NCBI RefSeq assembly: GCF_900100875.1
Contig: NZ_FNKQ01000003.1
Location: 558,001-622,000, forward strand
Length of the DNA: 64,000 bases
Source: Halopelagius longus
GTDB lineage: Archaea; Halobacteriota; Halobacteria; Halobacteriales; Haloferacaceae
Direction of reading: 5' to 3'
Shown one piece after another: positions 17,616-25,592 of the stretch. Numbering within the stretch: position 1 is the first letter of the stretch; every line of letters starts with the position of its first letter. The notes beneath the pieces were generated by a model. That model worked only from the letters and a program-made list of their open reading frames with translations, searched no databases and was not told the origin of the DNA. The position numbers and the translations under genes are program-made.

Positions 17616-17828
17616 TCAGGAGACTTCGTACCCCATGTCTTGGAACGCGCCGCGAATCTGTTCTTCGCCTATCTCGTCGTCGTCGTAGCGCACGTCCGCC
17701 GCGCCGCTTTCGGGGTCTATGTCCACCGCGACGACGCCGCGCGCGTTCGACAGTTCGTGCTCTACGTCCTCGACTTCGTCCTCGGACTTGACGGCTCTGA
17801 GGGCGAACCGCGCGTTCTCTTCGGCCAT
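17616..17828 (-). CDS. small HMA-like (ferredoxin-like fold) protein
   Basis: A 70-residue protein (MAEENARFALRAVKSEDEVE) with the beta-alpha-beta-beta-alpha-beta pattern of heavy-metal-associated domains. The phrases 'DVEHELSNARGVVAVDIDPESGAADVRYDDDEI' and 'IRGAFQDMGYEVS' match. The metal-binding CxxC between strand 1 and helix 1 is absent ('AVKSEDEVEDVE'), so it may not bind copper. It lies 59 bp after surE on the same strand. Confidence 0.7.
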   Translation of the reverse strand: MAEENARFALRAVKSEDEVEDVEHELSNARGVVAVDIDPESGAADVRYDDDEIGEEQIRGAFQDMGYEVS

Positions 17829-17887
17829 GCGAGTACGGTATTCGAGGCTGGAGGATGAGCGTGCGGCCTGCAAGGACAAGCCCTCCG

Positions 17888-18730
17888 TCACTCGATTTCG
17901 AAGCTCTCTACCACGTCCGCGAGGGCGTCGCTGTTCGGTACGCCGTGGTTCACCGAGAGGGGAGAGACGCTCACTTGCGCGTCCACGAGGGCGCGGCGGT
18001 CGGTGCCGACCGGGTACAGGCGGCGGTGTTCCTCCGTCGGCGGGAAGGGGTTCTCCCACCCCACCGCGCCGGGCCACGTCCGGTCGTGGAGGCGGACGAG
18101 GCGTTCGTCGTCCGCGAGGTCGTACTCCTCGCCCGGTTCGGTCACGGGTTCGACGTGTTGGCCGTAGTCGTGGTGCGGGCGCGTGAGGATGACGGGCGGG
18201 TTCGCCGCGTCCACCGGCGCGTTGACGTTCAGCAGGTCCACCTCGTCGTAGACGCCCGCCTCCAGTGCGCGTTCGACCAGTCCGCGGGCGGCGCGGGCGG
18301 GCCGGGAGAAGTCGTACTCCTCGGGCGGCGAGAGGAAGAAGTCCGTCGAGTGGTACGCCGAGACGGCGAGGGCGGGCGTGTCGAGGAACGCCGCCTCCAA
18401 ACCCGCGCCGACGGTGGCGGAGCGTCCCACGACGTAGTTGCCGGCGTTCGGGCCGTCGTTGACGCCCGCGACGACCACGTCGAAGGAGTCGTCGAGTCCG
18501 CGGAGGCCGTACGCCACGCAGTCGGCGGGCGTGCCGCCGAAAGCGTACCCCCACGGGTGGTCGCGGACGACGGCGGTGTCGTTCCGCGTCCGTCCGAGGC
18601 CGCTTCGGTTGCCGTCGGGCGCGACGACGGTCACCTCCCCGAGGGCGGTGAGTTCCTCGCGGAGGGCCGCGATACCGGGCGCGTCGATGCCGTCGTCGTT
18701 GGTTAGGAGGATGGAGAGACCGTCGCTCAT
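17888..18730 (-). CDS. surE: 5'/3'-nucleotidase SurE
   Basis: A 280-residue SurE-family phosphatase that dephosphorylates nucleoside monophosphates using a divalent metal. The N-terminal metal site is ILLTNDDGIDAPGI (Asp-Asp), with a second ligand Asn in 'AGVNDGPNAGNYVVG' and the conserved 'SAYHSTDFF' segment. The length is slightly above the bacterial norm (about 250). ATG at 18730. The HMA-like gene follows and may be cotranscribed. Confidence 0.93.
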   Translation of the reverse strand: MSDGLSILLTNDDGIDAPGIAALREELTALGEVTVVAPDGNRSGLGRTRNDTAVVRDHPWGYAFGGTPADCVAYGLRGLDDSFDVVVAGVNDGPNAGNYVVGRSATVGAGLEAAFLDTPALAVSAYHSTDFFLSPPEEYDFSRPARAARGLVERALEAGVYDEVDLLNVNAPVDAANPPVILTRPHHDYGQHVEPVTEPGEEYDLADDERLVRLHDRTWPGAVGWENPFPPTEEHRRLYPVGTDRRALVDAQVSVSPLSVNHGVPNSDALADVVESFEIE

Positions 18731-18833
18731 CGGGTACCGAAGCCTCGTCGGAGTCGAACCTATGGCTTCTGATTCGCGCGCGGGAAAAGGGGGGGGTCGG
18801 CTTCGCGTGGTGGTCTTTCGTCCGCTTCAGTGG

Positions 18834-18983
18834 TTATGCGGTGCGGGTGCGTCGCCTCGCGACTTCAGCGATGCCCGCGTTCGCCGAACAGTTTGGACAG
18901 GCGAGGACTCGCCCACGTTCGTCGGCAAACACGCGCACGAAGTGCTCGGAGACGTGCGACCCGCAATGGTCACAGGTTGACAT
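18834..18983 (-). CDS. zinc-finger micro-protein (DUF7563-like)
   Basis: A 49-residue protein from ATG 18983: MSTCDHCGSHVSEHFVRVFA, followed by 'LACPNCSANAGIAEVARRR'. It carries two CxxC knuckles (CDHC, CPNC), the type of two-knuckle zinc micro-protein abundant in Halobacteria. It resembles the DUF7563 group as I remember it. Function unknown; possible role in protein-protein or RNA interaction. Confidence 0.75.
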   Translation of the reverse strand: MSTCDHCGSHVSEHFVRVFADERGRVLACPNCSANAGIAEVARRRTRTA

Positions 18984-19097
18984 GGTTGTCCGGCAGCCAC
19001 CACAGTGCCGGTATCCACCGCTACGCGTTCCGTCCGTAAGACCGCTTCGCGCGCGTGCAACGATACCACACAACGGCCCCCGCGTCGCGGCCGCGCG

Positions 19098-19916
19098 TCA
19101 GTCCGAGTCGGACCCGGAGACGGCGCCTTCGTCCGTATCAGCGTTCTCGTCGGTATCGGCGTCTCCCCTCGCCTGCGACACCGCGCGGGCGACGAGTCCG
19201 GCCTGCGCCCCGGCGACGAACCCGGCGTCCACGTTGACGACGGAGAGGACGGTACAGGACTGAAGCATCCCCGAGAGGGCCGCCTCGCCGTCGCCGCCGT
19301 GGCCGTACCCCGTCGATACGGGCAGGCCGATGACCGGCGTATCGACCAGTCCGGCGACGACGGTCGGAAGCGCACCCTCGCGCCCGGCGGCGACGACGAG
19401 GACGTCCGCGGCCCGCAGTTCGTCGAGGTGGTCGAGGACGCGCCCGAGGTGGGCGACGCCCACGTCCTCGACGCGCGCGACGGACGCGCCCATCTCGCGC
19501 GCGATGACGGCCGCCTCGCCCGCGGCCTCGGCGTCGGAGGTGCCGCCGGTGACGATACCGACCGCGGCGTCGAGACTCGGCGGTTCGAAGTCCGGCGCGT
19601 GCGCGACGAGCGTCCGCGCCCGTTCGTCCCGGTCGAGTTCTACCGCGTCGTCTAGCTCCTCTGCGACGGCGTCCACGTGGGCCTGCGACGCGCGGGTGAG
19701 TATCGCGCGACCGGTGGATTCGACGGCTGCGGCGGCTAACGTCGCCGTCTCCGCGGGCGTCTTCACGTCCGCGAGGATGGCCTCGGGGACGCCTCGGCGC
19801 GTCTCGCGGGCGGCGTCGAACCGCCCGGCGTCCGTCGTCGCGTACCCCGCCAGTCGGGCCTCGGCGGCCGCCGGGGAGAGATCGCCCGCGGCTACCGCCT
19901 CCAGAATATCTCGCAT
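19098..19916 (-). CDS. larB: nickel pincer cofactor biosynthesis protein LarB
   Basis: A 272-residue protein that carboxylates nicotinic acid adenine dinucleotide and hydrolyses its phosphoanhydride, the first step to the nickel-pincer nucleotide. The N-terminus 'MRDILEAVAAGDLSPAAAEARL' and the PurE-like core 'VGIVTGGTSDAEAAGEAAVIAREMG' ... 'VAAGREGALPTVVAGLVDTPVIGLPVSTGYG' are diagnostic. The C-terminal tail (DADTDENADTDEG) is an acidic halophile addition. larE lies 5.7 kb away at 25593; larC and the larA-type racemase are not in the window. Confidence 0.93.
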   Translation of the reverse strand: MRDILEAVAAGDLSPAAAEARLAGYATTDAGRFDAARETRRGVPEAILADVKTPAETATLAAAAVESTGRAILTRASQAHVDAVAEELDDAVELDRDERARTLVAHAPDFEPPSLDAAVGIVTGGTSDAEAAGEAAVIAREMGASVARVEDVGVAHLGRVLDHLDELRAADVLVVAAGREGALPTVVAGLVDTPVIGLPVSTGYGHGGDGEAALSGMLQSCTVLSVVNVDAGFVAGAQAGLVARAVSQARGDADTDENADTDEGAVSGSDSD

Positions 19917-20008
19917 GGTGCGCCGTTCTGGTTACTCCCCCTCGTACGTGTCGTTTCCGGTCGATGCGGGGTCCAGTAACGGCCGAACTTTCCCTATCAA
20001 ACTCCCAC

Positions 20009-20052
20009 TATATAAATCCGTCCCCTCTGAAAGGCCATAACCTACCGGTAGG
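20009..20052 (+). promoter_or_regulatory. TATA element followed by a 12-bp perfect palindrome
   Basis: TATATAAAT (20009-20017) is one of the best TATA matches in the window. It is followed 23 bp later by the perfect palindrome CCTACCGGTAGG (20041-20052), about where transcription would start. The next gene (20113) has its own TATA-like element, so this could be a distal promoter with an operator or the start of a short RNA. Inferred only from sequence. Confidence 0.4.
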
Positions 20053-20082
20053 GACGTAGAGGCGGCAGATTTGCGAAATCTT

Positions 20083-20089
20083 CTTAAGT
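20083..20089 (+). promoter_or_regulatory. TATA-like element for the DUF1931 gene
   Basis: CTTAAGT (20083-20089) in the context gaaatcttcttaagtag lies 24-30 nt before the ATG at 20113. This spacing predicts a nearly leaderless mRNA. Confidence 0.45.
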
Positions 20090-20112
20090 AGTGACTCTGA
20101 AAGGTGGGTTGT

Positions 20113-20280
20113 ATGGCAGACCTTATTGTCAAGGCAGCCGTCAAGGAAGCGCTCAACGACAAGAACGTTGCTTCGGACTTCTACGACGCGCTCGACGAGG
20201 AAGTCAACGAACTGCTCGAAGACGCCGCCCGCCGTGCGGAAGAGAACGACCGGAAGACGGTCCAGCCCCGCGACCTGTAA
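20113..20280 (+). CDS. DUF1931 histone-fold small protein
   Basis: A 55-residue, highly charged helical protein (MADLIVKAAVKEALNDKNVA ... EENDRKTVQPRDL). It matches the DUF1931 family, a single-histone-fold group with the characteristic 'VxSDFYDALDEEV' helix and 'RKTVQPRDL' C-terminus similar to histone loop 2. It may bind DNA as a dimer or act as an abundant protein-interaction module. The length is normal for the family. It is a single gene with two upstream promoter-like elements and a T-run after the stop. Confidence 0.85.
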   Translation: MADLIVKAAVKEALNDKNVASDFYDALDEEVNELLEDAARRAEENDRKTVQPRDL

Positions 20281-20301
20281 ACCGGTTCCATTCGGTTTCG
20301 A

Positions 20302-20307
20302 TTTTTT
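20302..20307 (+). terminator. T-run after the DUF1931 gene
   Basis: TTTTTT 22 nt downstream of the stop codon at 20280. Archaeal intrinsic termination uses such U-runs without needing a hairpin; the surrounding 90 bp hold no gene before the convergent rpiA stop. Confidence 0.4.
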
Positions 20308-20375
20308 CGAGGCGCTACGTCCGATAGCCTCGCGTCCGCGGAGCGACGCGCCCGGGAAGGCGACGGAGAGCGGCG

Positions 20376-21071
20376 TCAGCCGCGCGTCCTGACCTCGACG
20401 CCGTCGTCCGTGCCGACGTACACCTCGTCGGCCATCCCGACGAACAGGCCGTGTTCGACGCACCCCGGAACCGACGAGAGGTCCGTAGCGAGGGACGCGG
20501 GGTCCTCGATAGCGCCGAACTCGCAGTCGAGGACGAGGTTCCCGTTGTCGGTGACGACGGGGCCGTCCTTCCGTTCGGCGCGTCTGAGCGTCGGGTCGCC
20601 GCCGAGTTCCCGCAGGCGCGCGGCGACGGTCGTCCGCGCGTCGGGCAACACCTCCACCGGCACCGCGCGGTCCAGCGTCGCCGCCGTCTTCGAGGGGTCG
20701 GCGACGACGACGAATCGCTCCGCGGCGGCGTCCACGATTTTCTCCCGCGCGTGCGCCGCCCCGCCGCCCTTGATGGCGTTCAGCGCGTCGTCCACCTGGT
20801 CCGCGCCGTCGATGGCGACGTCTACGGTCTCCACCTCGTCCAAGGAGACGAGGGGGATGCCCTCCTCGCGGGCGAGTTCGCGCGTCGCGAAGGAGGTGGG
20901 GACGCCGCGGACGTCGAGGCCGTCCTCCTCGACGGCGCGGGCGACGGCGCGCACGGCGAACGCCGCCGTGCTACCGGTGCCGAGTCCGACCGTCGCGCCG
21001 TCCGTCACGAGCTCCGCCGCGCGTTCGCCCGCGCGGCGCTTCTGGTCGTCCGTACCGCCCGTCGTCTTCAT
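20376..21071 (-). CDS. rpiA: ribose-5-phosphate isomerase A
   Basis: A 231-residue RpiA that interconverts ribose-5-phosphate and ribulose-5-phosphate. The phosphate loop is GLGTGSTAAFAV, the catalytic region is 'AIDGADQVDDALNAIKGGGAAHAREKIVD' with the Asp/Asp/Lys residues, and 'PVEVLPDA' and 'TDNGNLVLDCEFG' complete the family signature. It probably supplies ribose for nucleotides, as haloarchaea lack a full oxidative pentose pathway. ATG 21071 gives the standard length; the longer open frame upstream is antisense to the SDR gene. Confidence 0.95.
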   Translation of the reverse strand: MKTTGGTDDQKRRAGERAAELVTDGATVGLGTGSTAAFAVRAVARAVEEDGLDVRGVPTSFATRELAREEGIPLVSLDEVETVDVAIDGADQVDDALNAIKGGGAAHAREKIVDAAAERFVVVADPSKTAATLDRAVPVEVLPDARTTVAARLRELGGDPTLRRAERKDGPVVTDNGNLVLDCEFGAIEDPASLATDLSSVPGCVEHGLFVGMADEVYVGTDDGVEVRTRG

Positions 21072-21159
21072 ACTCGTGCGTCGGAGAGGCGCGGCGAAAA
21101 GCCTTCGAACGCCGACGCCCGCGGTCACGCCTTTACTCCCGGAGTCCGTCGTCCGCGGT

Positions 21160-21873
21160 ATGACAGATTCTGTCGCGGTCGTCGCGGGGGTCGGCCCCGG
21201 ACTCGGAGCGTCGGTCGCCCGCCGGTTCGCCGAGGAGGGGTGTTCGGTCGCCCTGTTCGCCCGGTCGGAGTCGTTCGTCGAATCGCTCGCCGCGGAACTC
21301 GACGGCGGGCCGGGCGAGGGACTCGCGGTACCGACGGACCTCACGGACCCCGAGGCGGTGACGGACGCCTTCGAACGCGTGCGGTCGGAGTTGGGGCCGG
21401 TCGATATCCTCGTCAACAACGCCAGTTCGTCCGCGTGGAAAGGAGTCCGCGAGCTCTCGGCGGCGGAGTTGGACGACGCGTTGGCCACCGGCGTCCGCGG
21501 TGCGTTCGTCTGCACGCAGGAGGCCGTAGACGACATGCTCGAAGGGGAGGGAGGCACCGTCATCTTCACCGGGGCAACCTCCGCCGTTCGCGGGCGGGAG
21601 GGGGCGGTCGGGTTCTCGGCGGCGAAGTTCGCCGCGCGCGGGATGGCCGAGTCGATGGCGCGGGAGCTCGGACCGGAGGGCGTCCACGTCGCCCACGTCG
21701 TCGTGGACGGCGGTATCCGCCCGCCGGACGCCGAGGGAGACGGGGACGGCACCGGCGAGGTGGAGTCGCTGGACCCCGACGCCATCGCCGACGCGTACTG
21801 GTACCTCGTCGAACAGGACAGAAGCGCGTGGACGCTGGAGTTGGACCTCCGCCCGAACGCCGAGGAGTTCTGA
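21160..21873 (+). CDS. short-chain dehydrogenase/reductase-fold protein with Tyr-to-Phe change
   Basis: A 237-residue SDR. The nucleotide-binding motif is GVGPGLGASVA (residues 10-20), the NNAS motif is at 86-89, and the catalytic Ser is in GATSAV (141). The active-site YxxxK reads F152-SAA-K156, so the proton-donating tyrosine is phenylalanine. 'VVDGGIRPP' replaces the usual PG motif. The family fold is certain; normal dehydrogenase chemistry is doubtful, so it may bind NAD(P) for another reaction. ATG 21160. Confidence 0.88.
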   Translation: MTDSVAVVAGVGPGLGASVARRFAEEGCSVALFARSESFVESLAAELDGGPGEGLAVPTDLTDPEAVTDAFERVRSELGPVDILVNNASSSAWKGVRELSAAELDDALATGVRGAFVCTQEAVDDMLEGEGGTVIFTGATSAVRGREGAVGFSAAKFAARGMAESMARELGPEGVHVAHVVVDGGIRPPDAEGDGDGTGEVESLDPDAIADAYWYLVEQDRSAWTLELDLRPNAEEF

Positions 21874-21893
21874 GAGAAAGTTCCGCCGTCGGC

Positions 21894-23018
21894 TCAGAGG
21901 CGGTCTAACACGGCCTCGGGGTCGTACGCCAACGAGAGCGACCGGGAGCGTCCCCGGCCCTCGATGTCCGCGTACTCGGCCTCGATGATGCCGAGTTGGT
22001 CGAGTTTGTTCGTTATCTCGGAGTACCGCGTGTAGCCGAGATCCGTCTCCTCACGGAAGGCGTCGTAGACGGTGCCGGCCTGTTCGCCGTCGTACTCGGC
22101 GATGACCCGCACGAGGTCGCGTTCGGTATCGGAGAGGCCGCGGAGACACCGCGAGAGGTGGACGTACTTCGATTTGTCGTAGGCCGCCTCGATATCTTCG
22201 AGTTCGACCGTCCGACTCGCGCGCATCTCCGCGTGGAGTCCCGCGCGGCGGAGCAAGTCGATGCCGACGCGCAGGTCGCCGTTCTCGGCGGTGAGTTCCG
22301 CCACTCGGTCGAGTTCCGGGTCGCCGATGACGTTCTCGTGGAAGCCGCGACGGGCGCGTTCGCGGAGGATGTCCACGATTTCGTCGGCGTCGTAGACGGG
22401 GAAGTACACCTCCTCGGGGCGGAAGACGCTCTGGACGCGCCCGTCGAGTTCGTCGATGACGTCCAGAGAGAGGTCCGAGGAGACGATGATGACGCCGATT
22501 CGCGCGCCCGTGTGCGTCTCGTGGGCGCGCAGGAGAGAGTAGAGCGTGTCGGACGCCTCGTTCTCGTAGAACAGGTAGTTCACGTCGTCCAAGGCGACGG
22601 CCAACACCTCCTCGTCCTCGACGAGTCTGTCGGTTATCTGCCCGAACAACTTCTTGAAGGAGATACCCGACGACGGCGGTTCGTACTCGAAGATGTGCTC
22701 GAAGATGCGGGAGAACACCGCGTAGCGCGTCGAATCGACTTGGCAGTTCACCCGGACGGTCCGGACGCCCGACTGCGCGCCGAGTTCGCCGAACAGTTTC
22801 TGCACCGCGGTGGTCTTCCCGGTTCCGGGGGGACCCCGGACCGTGGTGTTGAGGGGACGCGAACCGCGAACTGCGGGACGGAGCGCGTATTTCAGGCTCT
22901 GTAGTTGCGTCTCGCGGTGGTCGAACGTCTCCGGGACGTAATCTATCTCGAAGACGTGTTCGTCGCGGAACACCGTCTCGTCCCACGATAGCATCCCCTC
23001 CTCGGGGTCGTCCCTCAT
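21894..23018 (-). CDS. Orc1/Cdc6-family replication initiator-like AAA+ protein
   Basis: A 374-residue Orc1/Cdc6-type ATPase: Walker A GPPGTGKTTAV, Walker B ALDDVNYL, then lid and a C-terminal winged helix ('GLSDTERDLVRVIAEYDGEQ', 'GYTRYSEITNKLDQLGIIEAEY'). These proteins recognise origin repeats and load MCM. I do not see tandem ORB-like repeats or an A/T-rich unwinding element beside the gene, so it may be one of the many orc paralogues not tied to a local origin. ATG 23018 (MRDDPEEG) preferred; a GTG at 23030 is possible. Confidence 0.9.
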   Translation of the reverse strand: MRDDPEEGMLSWDETVFRDEHVFEIDYVPETFDHRETQLQSLKYALRPAVRGSRPLNTTVRGPPGTGKTTAVQKLFGELGAQSGVRTVRVNCQVDSTRYAVFSRIFEHIFEYEPPSSGISFKKLFGQITDRLVEDEEVLAVALDDVNYLFYENEASDTLYSLLRAHETHTGARIGVIIVSSDLSLDVIDELDGRVQSVFRPEEVYFPVYDADEIVDILRERARRGFHENVIGDPELDRVAELTAENGDLRVGIDLLRRAGLHAEMRASRTVELEDIEAAYDKSKYVHLSRCLRGLSDTERDLVRVIAEYDGEQAGTVYDAFREETDLGYTRYSEITNKLDQLGIIEAEYADIEGRGRSRSLSLAYDPEAVLDRL

Positions 23019-23180
23019 CGCTTCAATCACGAATAGCAGTCTACTTAACGGTTCCCCAGCGGCGGAGCGAAAGTGAAAGTAAAACGAAGGGAGTCTGAGA
23101 CGCCCGGTATCGTATGTTCACGTTAACTGACTCGTTCCGAGCGTCGGCGGTCCGCGGACGGCCGTCGGACGGCCGGGGAT

Positions 23181-23459
23181 TCACTCCGTCACGAGGGAGA
23201 AGACGCGGTAGACGGAGAACAGACCGACGGCAATAGCGCCGGCAGTGACGACACCGAGGGTCACCGACCGGGAGTCGGAGAGGAACTGATCGATTCCGGC
23301 GTAGGCGATGGAGAGGCAGATAGCCGCGAGAGCGAGGTGAAACAGCATCAGCGTCACCGTGCCGACGACGTACCAGACGGCGTCTCTCGTCGCGCGGTGG
23401 ACGGCGTCGTACGTCTCGTCCGCGTCGGAGGTGGAGGAGTCGAGGACCATATCCGACAT
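23181..23459 (-). CDS. small membrane protein, unknown
   Basis: A 92-residue protein from ATG 23459 (MSDMVLDSSTSDADETYDAV). It has a soluble acidic N-terminus, then two hydrophobic helices ('VWYVVGTVTLMLFHLALAAICLSIAYAG' and 'VTLGVVTAGAIAVGLFSVYRVF'), suggesting a hairpin in the cytoplasmic membrane. Not recognised. It lies just upstream of orc1/cdc6 on the same strand, separated by 160 bp of A/T-patched sequence. Confidence 0.65.
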   Translation of the reverse strand: MSDMVLDSSTSDADETYDAVHRATRDAVWYVVGTVTLMLFHLALAAICLSIAYAGIDQFLSDSRSVTLGVVTAGAIAVGLFSVYRVFSLVTE

Positions 23460-23486
23460 ATGGCAACAGATCAACATAAATCCCCG

Positions 23487-25457
23487 TCAGAACTTCTCTA
23501 AGAGGCGGTCGTAGAACCCGGACCCGTCCTCGCCGGCGAGTTTCTCGACGATGAGTTCCGGCGTCGAACGCGCGAGGTGGTCCTTCACCGGCGAGCGGTT
23601 CACCTGCAGTTCGCCGCCCTTCAGGCCGACGGCTTGGATGCCGTCGACGGCCACTCCGAACGACGCCGCCTCGCGTATCTCGCCGGCGAGGTGCGAGACG
23701 AACACCGCCGTCGCGTCCTGTTCGTCCAACGCTTCGAGGATGCCCGCGATAATCTTCGCCGACGCGCCGGGTTCGGTGATGCTCTCCAGTTCGTCCACGA
23801 GGACGAGACGGTTCGCGTCGCCGTCGGCGAGTTCCCGGAAATCGCGGAGGGTGCTCTCGAACGCGCCCGCGTCGAGGGTCCCCTGCGTCTTCGCGTAGTA
23901 GTGCAGTTCCGAGAAGCGTTCGAGTTCGACGCGTTCGGCGGGGACGGGCAGTCCCATGTGCGCGAGGACGACGACGACGGCGACCAGATCGAGCGTGGAC
24001 GTCTTCCCGCCGGAGTTGACGCCCGAGAGCAAGGTGACGCCGGAGACGCCGTAGTCGACGGGTTCCACGTCCTCGAACGCGACGTCCAGCAAGGGCGACC
24101 GGCCGCCCGCCACCTCGAACCCCTCGCCGTCGAACTCGGGGACGACGCAGTCGAAGTCGCGGGCGAACCGCGAGACGGCCAGTTCCACGTCGAGTTCGAG
24201 GGCCGCGTCGACCATCTCCTCGGCGGGGTCACGGAGAGAGGCGAGGTCCTCGGCGAGTTCGCGCTTGAGTCGCGCCGCGCGCCTGTCGCGGCCCGCCTTC
24301 AACTCCGTCCGGAGGCGCGAAACCATCTCCTCGTTCCGTTCGACGGGGAAGGAGGCGTCGTCGGAGAACGCGCGGACGGCCACGTCCGCTTCTTCGGGTT
24401 CGAGGCGCAACGTCTCGACGAGGTGGTCCCTCGCCGCCTCGATGGCCGCGTCGTACTCGTCCTCTAACTCCCGAGAGAGGAGCGAATCGACGCGCGCGCC
24501 CTGTTCGACCAAGGAGAGGAAGTCCGTCCCCTCGATGGTCACGTCGCGTTCGCGAATGGCGTCGCGGAGGCGGTCGTTGGCGACCGACTCGGCGGCCGAG
24601 ACGGCCGTATCGAGGTCGTCCACCGCCGCCGCGAGGCGGTCGAGTTCCTCGTCGCCGACGACGGTACCGTCCTCGTCCAACCGGTTCAAGGCGTCCCGCA
24701 GTCGGTCGATATCGCAGGGCGCGTCGAGGCCCGCCGCCTCGTGAACGTCCGCGGCCGCCTGCACGCGTTCGCGGTTCCGCGCGAAGAACGCGAGCACCCG
24801 TTCGGGGACGATTTCGTCGGGGTTCTCCTCGGCATCGGGGCGCACGCGAACGTCGCCCTCCACGTCCACGCCCGCGAACTTCTCGTCTAAGGCGACGACG
24901 GTGGAGTACGACCGGGCGAGTTCCGCCAAGTCCCGGGCGTCCTCGACGACTTCGACCGACAACTCGGGGAAGGCGTCCTTCGCCGCCGCGTAGCGTTCGG
25001 CGTCGAGAGTGGCGAGACAGCGCTCTCTGACGCGGATGCCGGTGGCCGGTTCGAGGGGTTCGACGCCGTCTAAGGCGGCCAGAACGTCGGGGTCGGGCGT
25101 CCGTTCGACCGCCTCCGCGGCGAACTCGCGGACCTCCTCGATGCGCGAGGCGGACGACGTGGGGAAGAACGTCTCGACGCGCTTGCCGGCGTACGCGGTG
25201 ACGGTTCGCTCGCGGAGTAGCGAGAGCACGTCGCGGTACACCTCCCGGGCGCGGTCGGTGGCGAGAAAGTCGCCGTCGTCGTCGTGACGGCGGCGGATGG
25301 CGGCCCGCGCGATGGCCGCCGCGCGCCCCTCGGTGATGCCCGGGGCGCGGGCGAGTTCGGCGACGTCGCCCGCTTCGAGGGCCCGAGCGGGGTCGTCGAG
25401 TTCCGAGAGCGCGGCCGCCGTCTTCTCGCCGACGCCCGGAACGCTTTCGAGGTCCAT
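23487..25457 (-). CDS. MutS-family DNA-binding ATPase with N-terminal helix-hairpin-helix (MutS2/MutS5-like)
   Basis: A 656-residue MutS-related protein. An N-terminal HhH unit ('VPGVGEKTAAALSELDD', 'APGITEGRAAAIARAA') precedes the core/clamp domains and a C-terminal MutS ATPase with Walker A GVNSGGKTST, signature region 'FSELHYYAKTQGTLDAGAFESTLRDF', Walker B LVLVDELES and 'VFVSHLAG'. It lacks the MutS1 mismatch-reading Phe-x-Glu domain and a C-terminal Smr nuclease. A role on branched or recombination intermediates is more likely than classical mismatch repair. ATG 25457 selected because the HhH starts immediately. Confidence 0.9.
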   Translation of the reverse strand: MDLESVPGVGEKTAAALSELDDPARALEAGDVAELARAPGITEGRAAAIARAAIRRRHDDDGDFLATDRAREVYRDVLSLLRERTVTAYAGKRVETFFPTSSASRIEEVREFAAEAVERTPDPDVLAALDGVEPLEPATGIRVRERCLATLDAERYAAAKDAFPELSVEVVEDARDLAELARSYSTVVALDEKFAGVDVEGDVRVRPDAEENPDEIVPERVLAFFARNRERVQAAADVHEAAGLDAPCDIDRLRDALNRLDEDGTVVGDEELDRLAAAVDDLDTAVSAAESVANDRLRDAIRERDVTIEGTDFLSLVEQGARVDSLLSRELEDEYDAAIEAARDHLVETLRLEPEEADVAVRAFSDDASFPVERNEEMVSRLRTELKAGRDRRAARLKRELAEDLASLRDPAEEMVDAALELDVELAVSRFARDFDCVVPEFDGEGFEVAGGRSPLLDVAFEDVEPVDYGVSGVTLLSGVNSGGKTSTLDLVAVVVVLAHMGLPVPAERVELERFSELHYYAKTQGTLDAGAFESTLRDFRELADGDANRLVLVDELESITEPGASAKIIAGILEALDEQDATAVFVSHLAGEIREAASFGVAVDGIQAVGLKGGELQVNRSPVKDHLARSTPELIVEKLAGEDGSGFYDRLLEKF

Positions 25458-25592
25458 CTCGCCGTGGAGTATCGCTCCACCCGACAAAACGTTACGGGTC
25501 GGCCGGTCGGCCCGCGACGCCGCCTCGGAGGCCTTCCGGCGGCGGACGCCGAGGACAACGCGCTTTTGGCGCTTCGCGTGGAAGTTCGTGCC

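Noticed and set aside
18731-18833. tRNA gene in the surE upstream region
   Set aside because: A ggttcgact-like stretch (reverse of gtcgaacc) suggested a T-loop, but no matching acceptor, D or anticodon stems could be built around it.
23019-23180. Replication origin next to orc1/cdc6
   Set aside because: I looked for repeated ORB-like elements with G-rich tails and a long A/T-rich unwinding region on both sides of the gene and did not see them; the A/T-rich patches are short.
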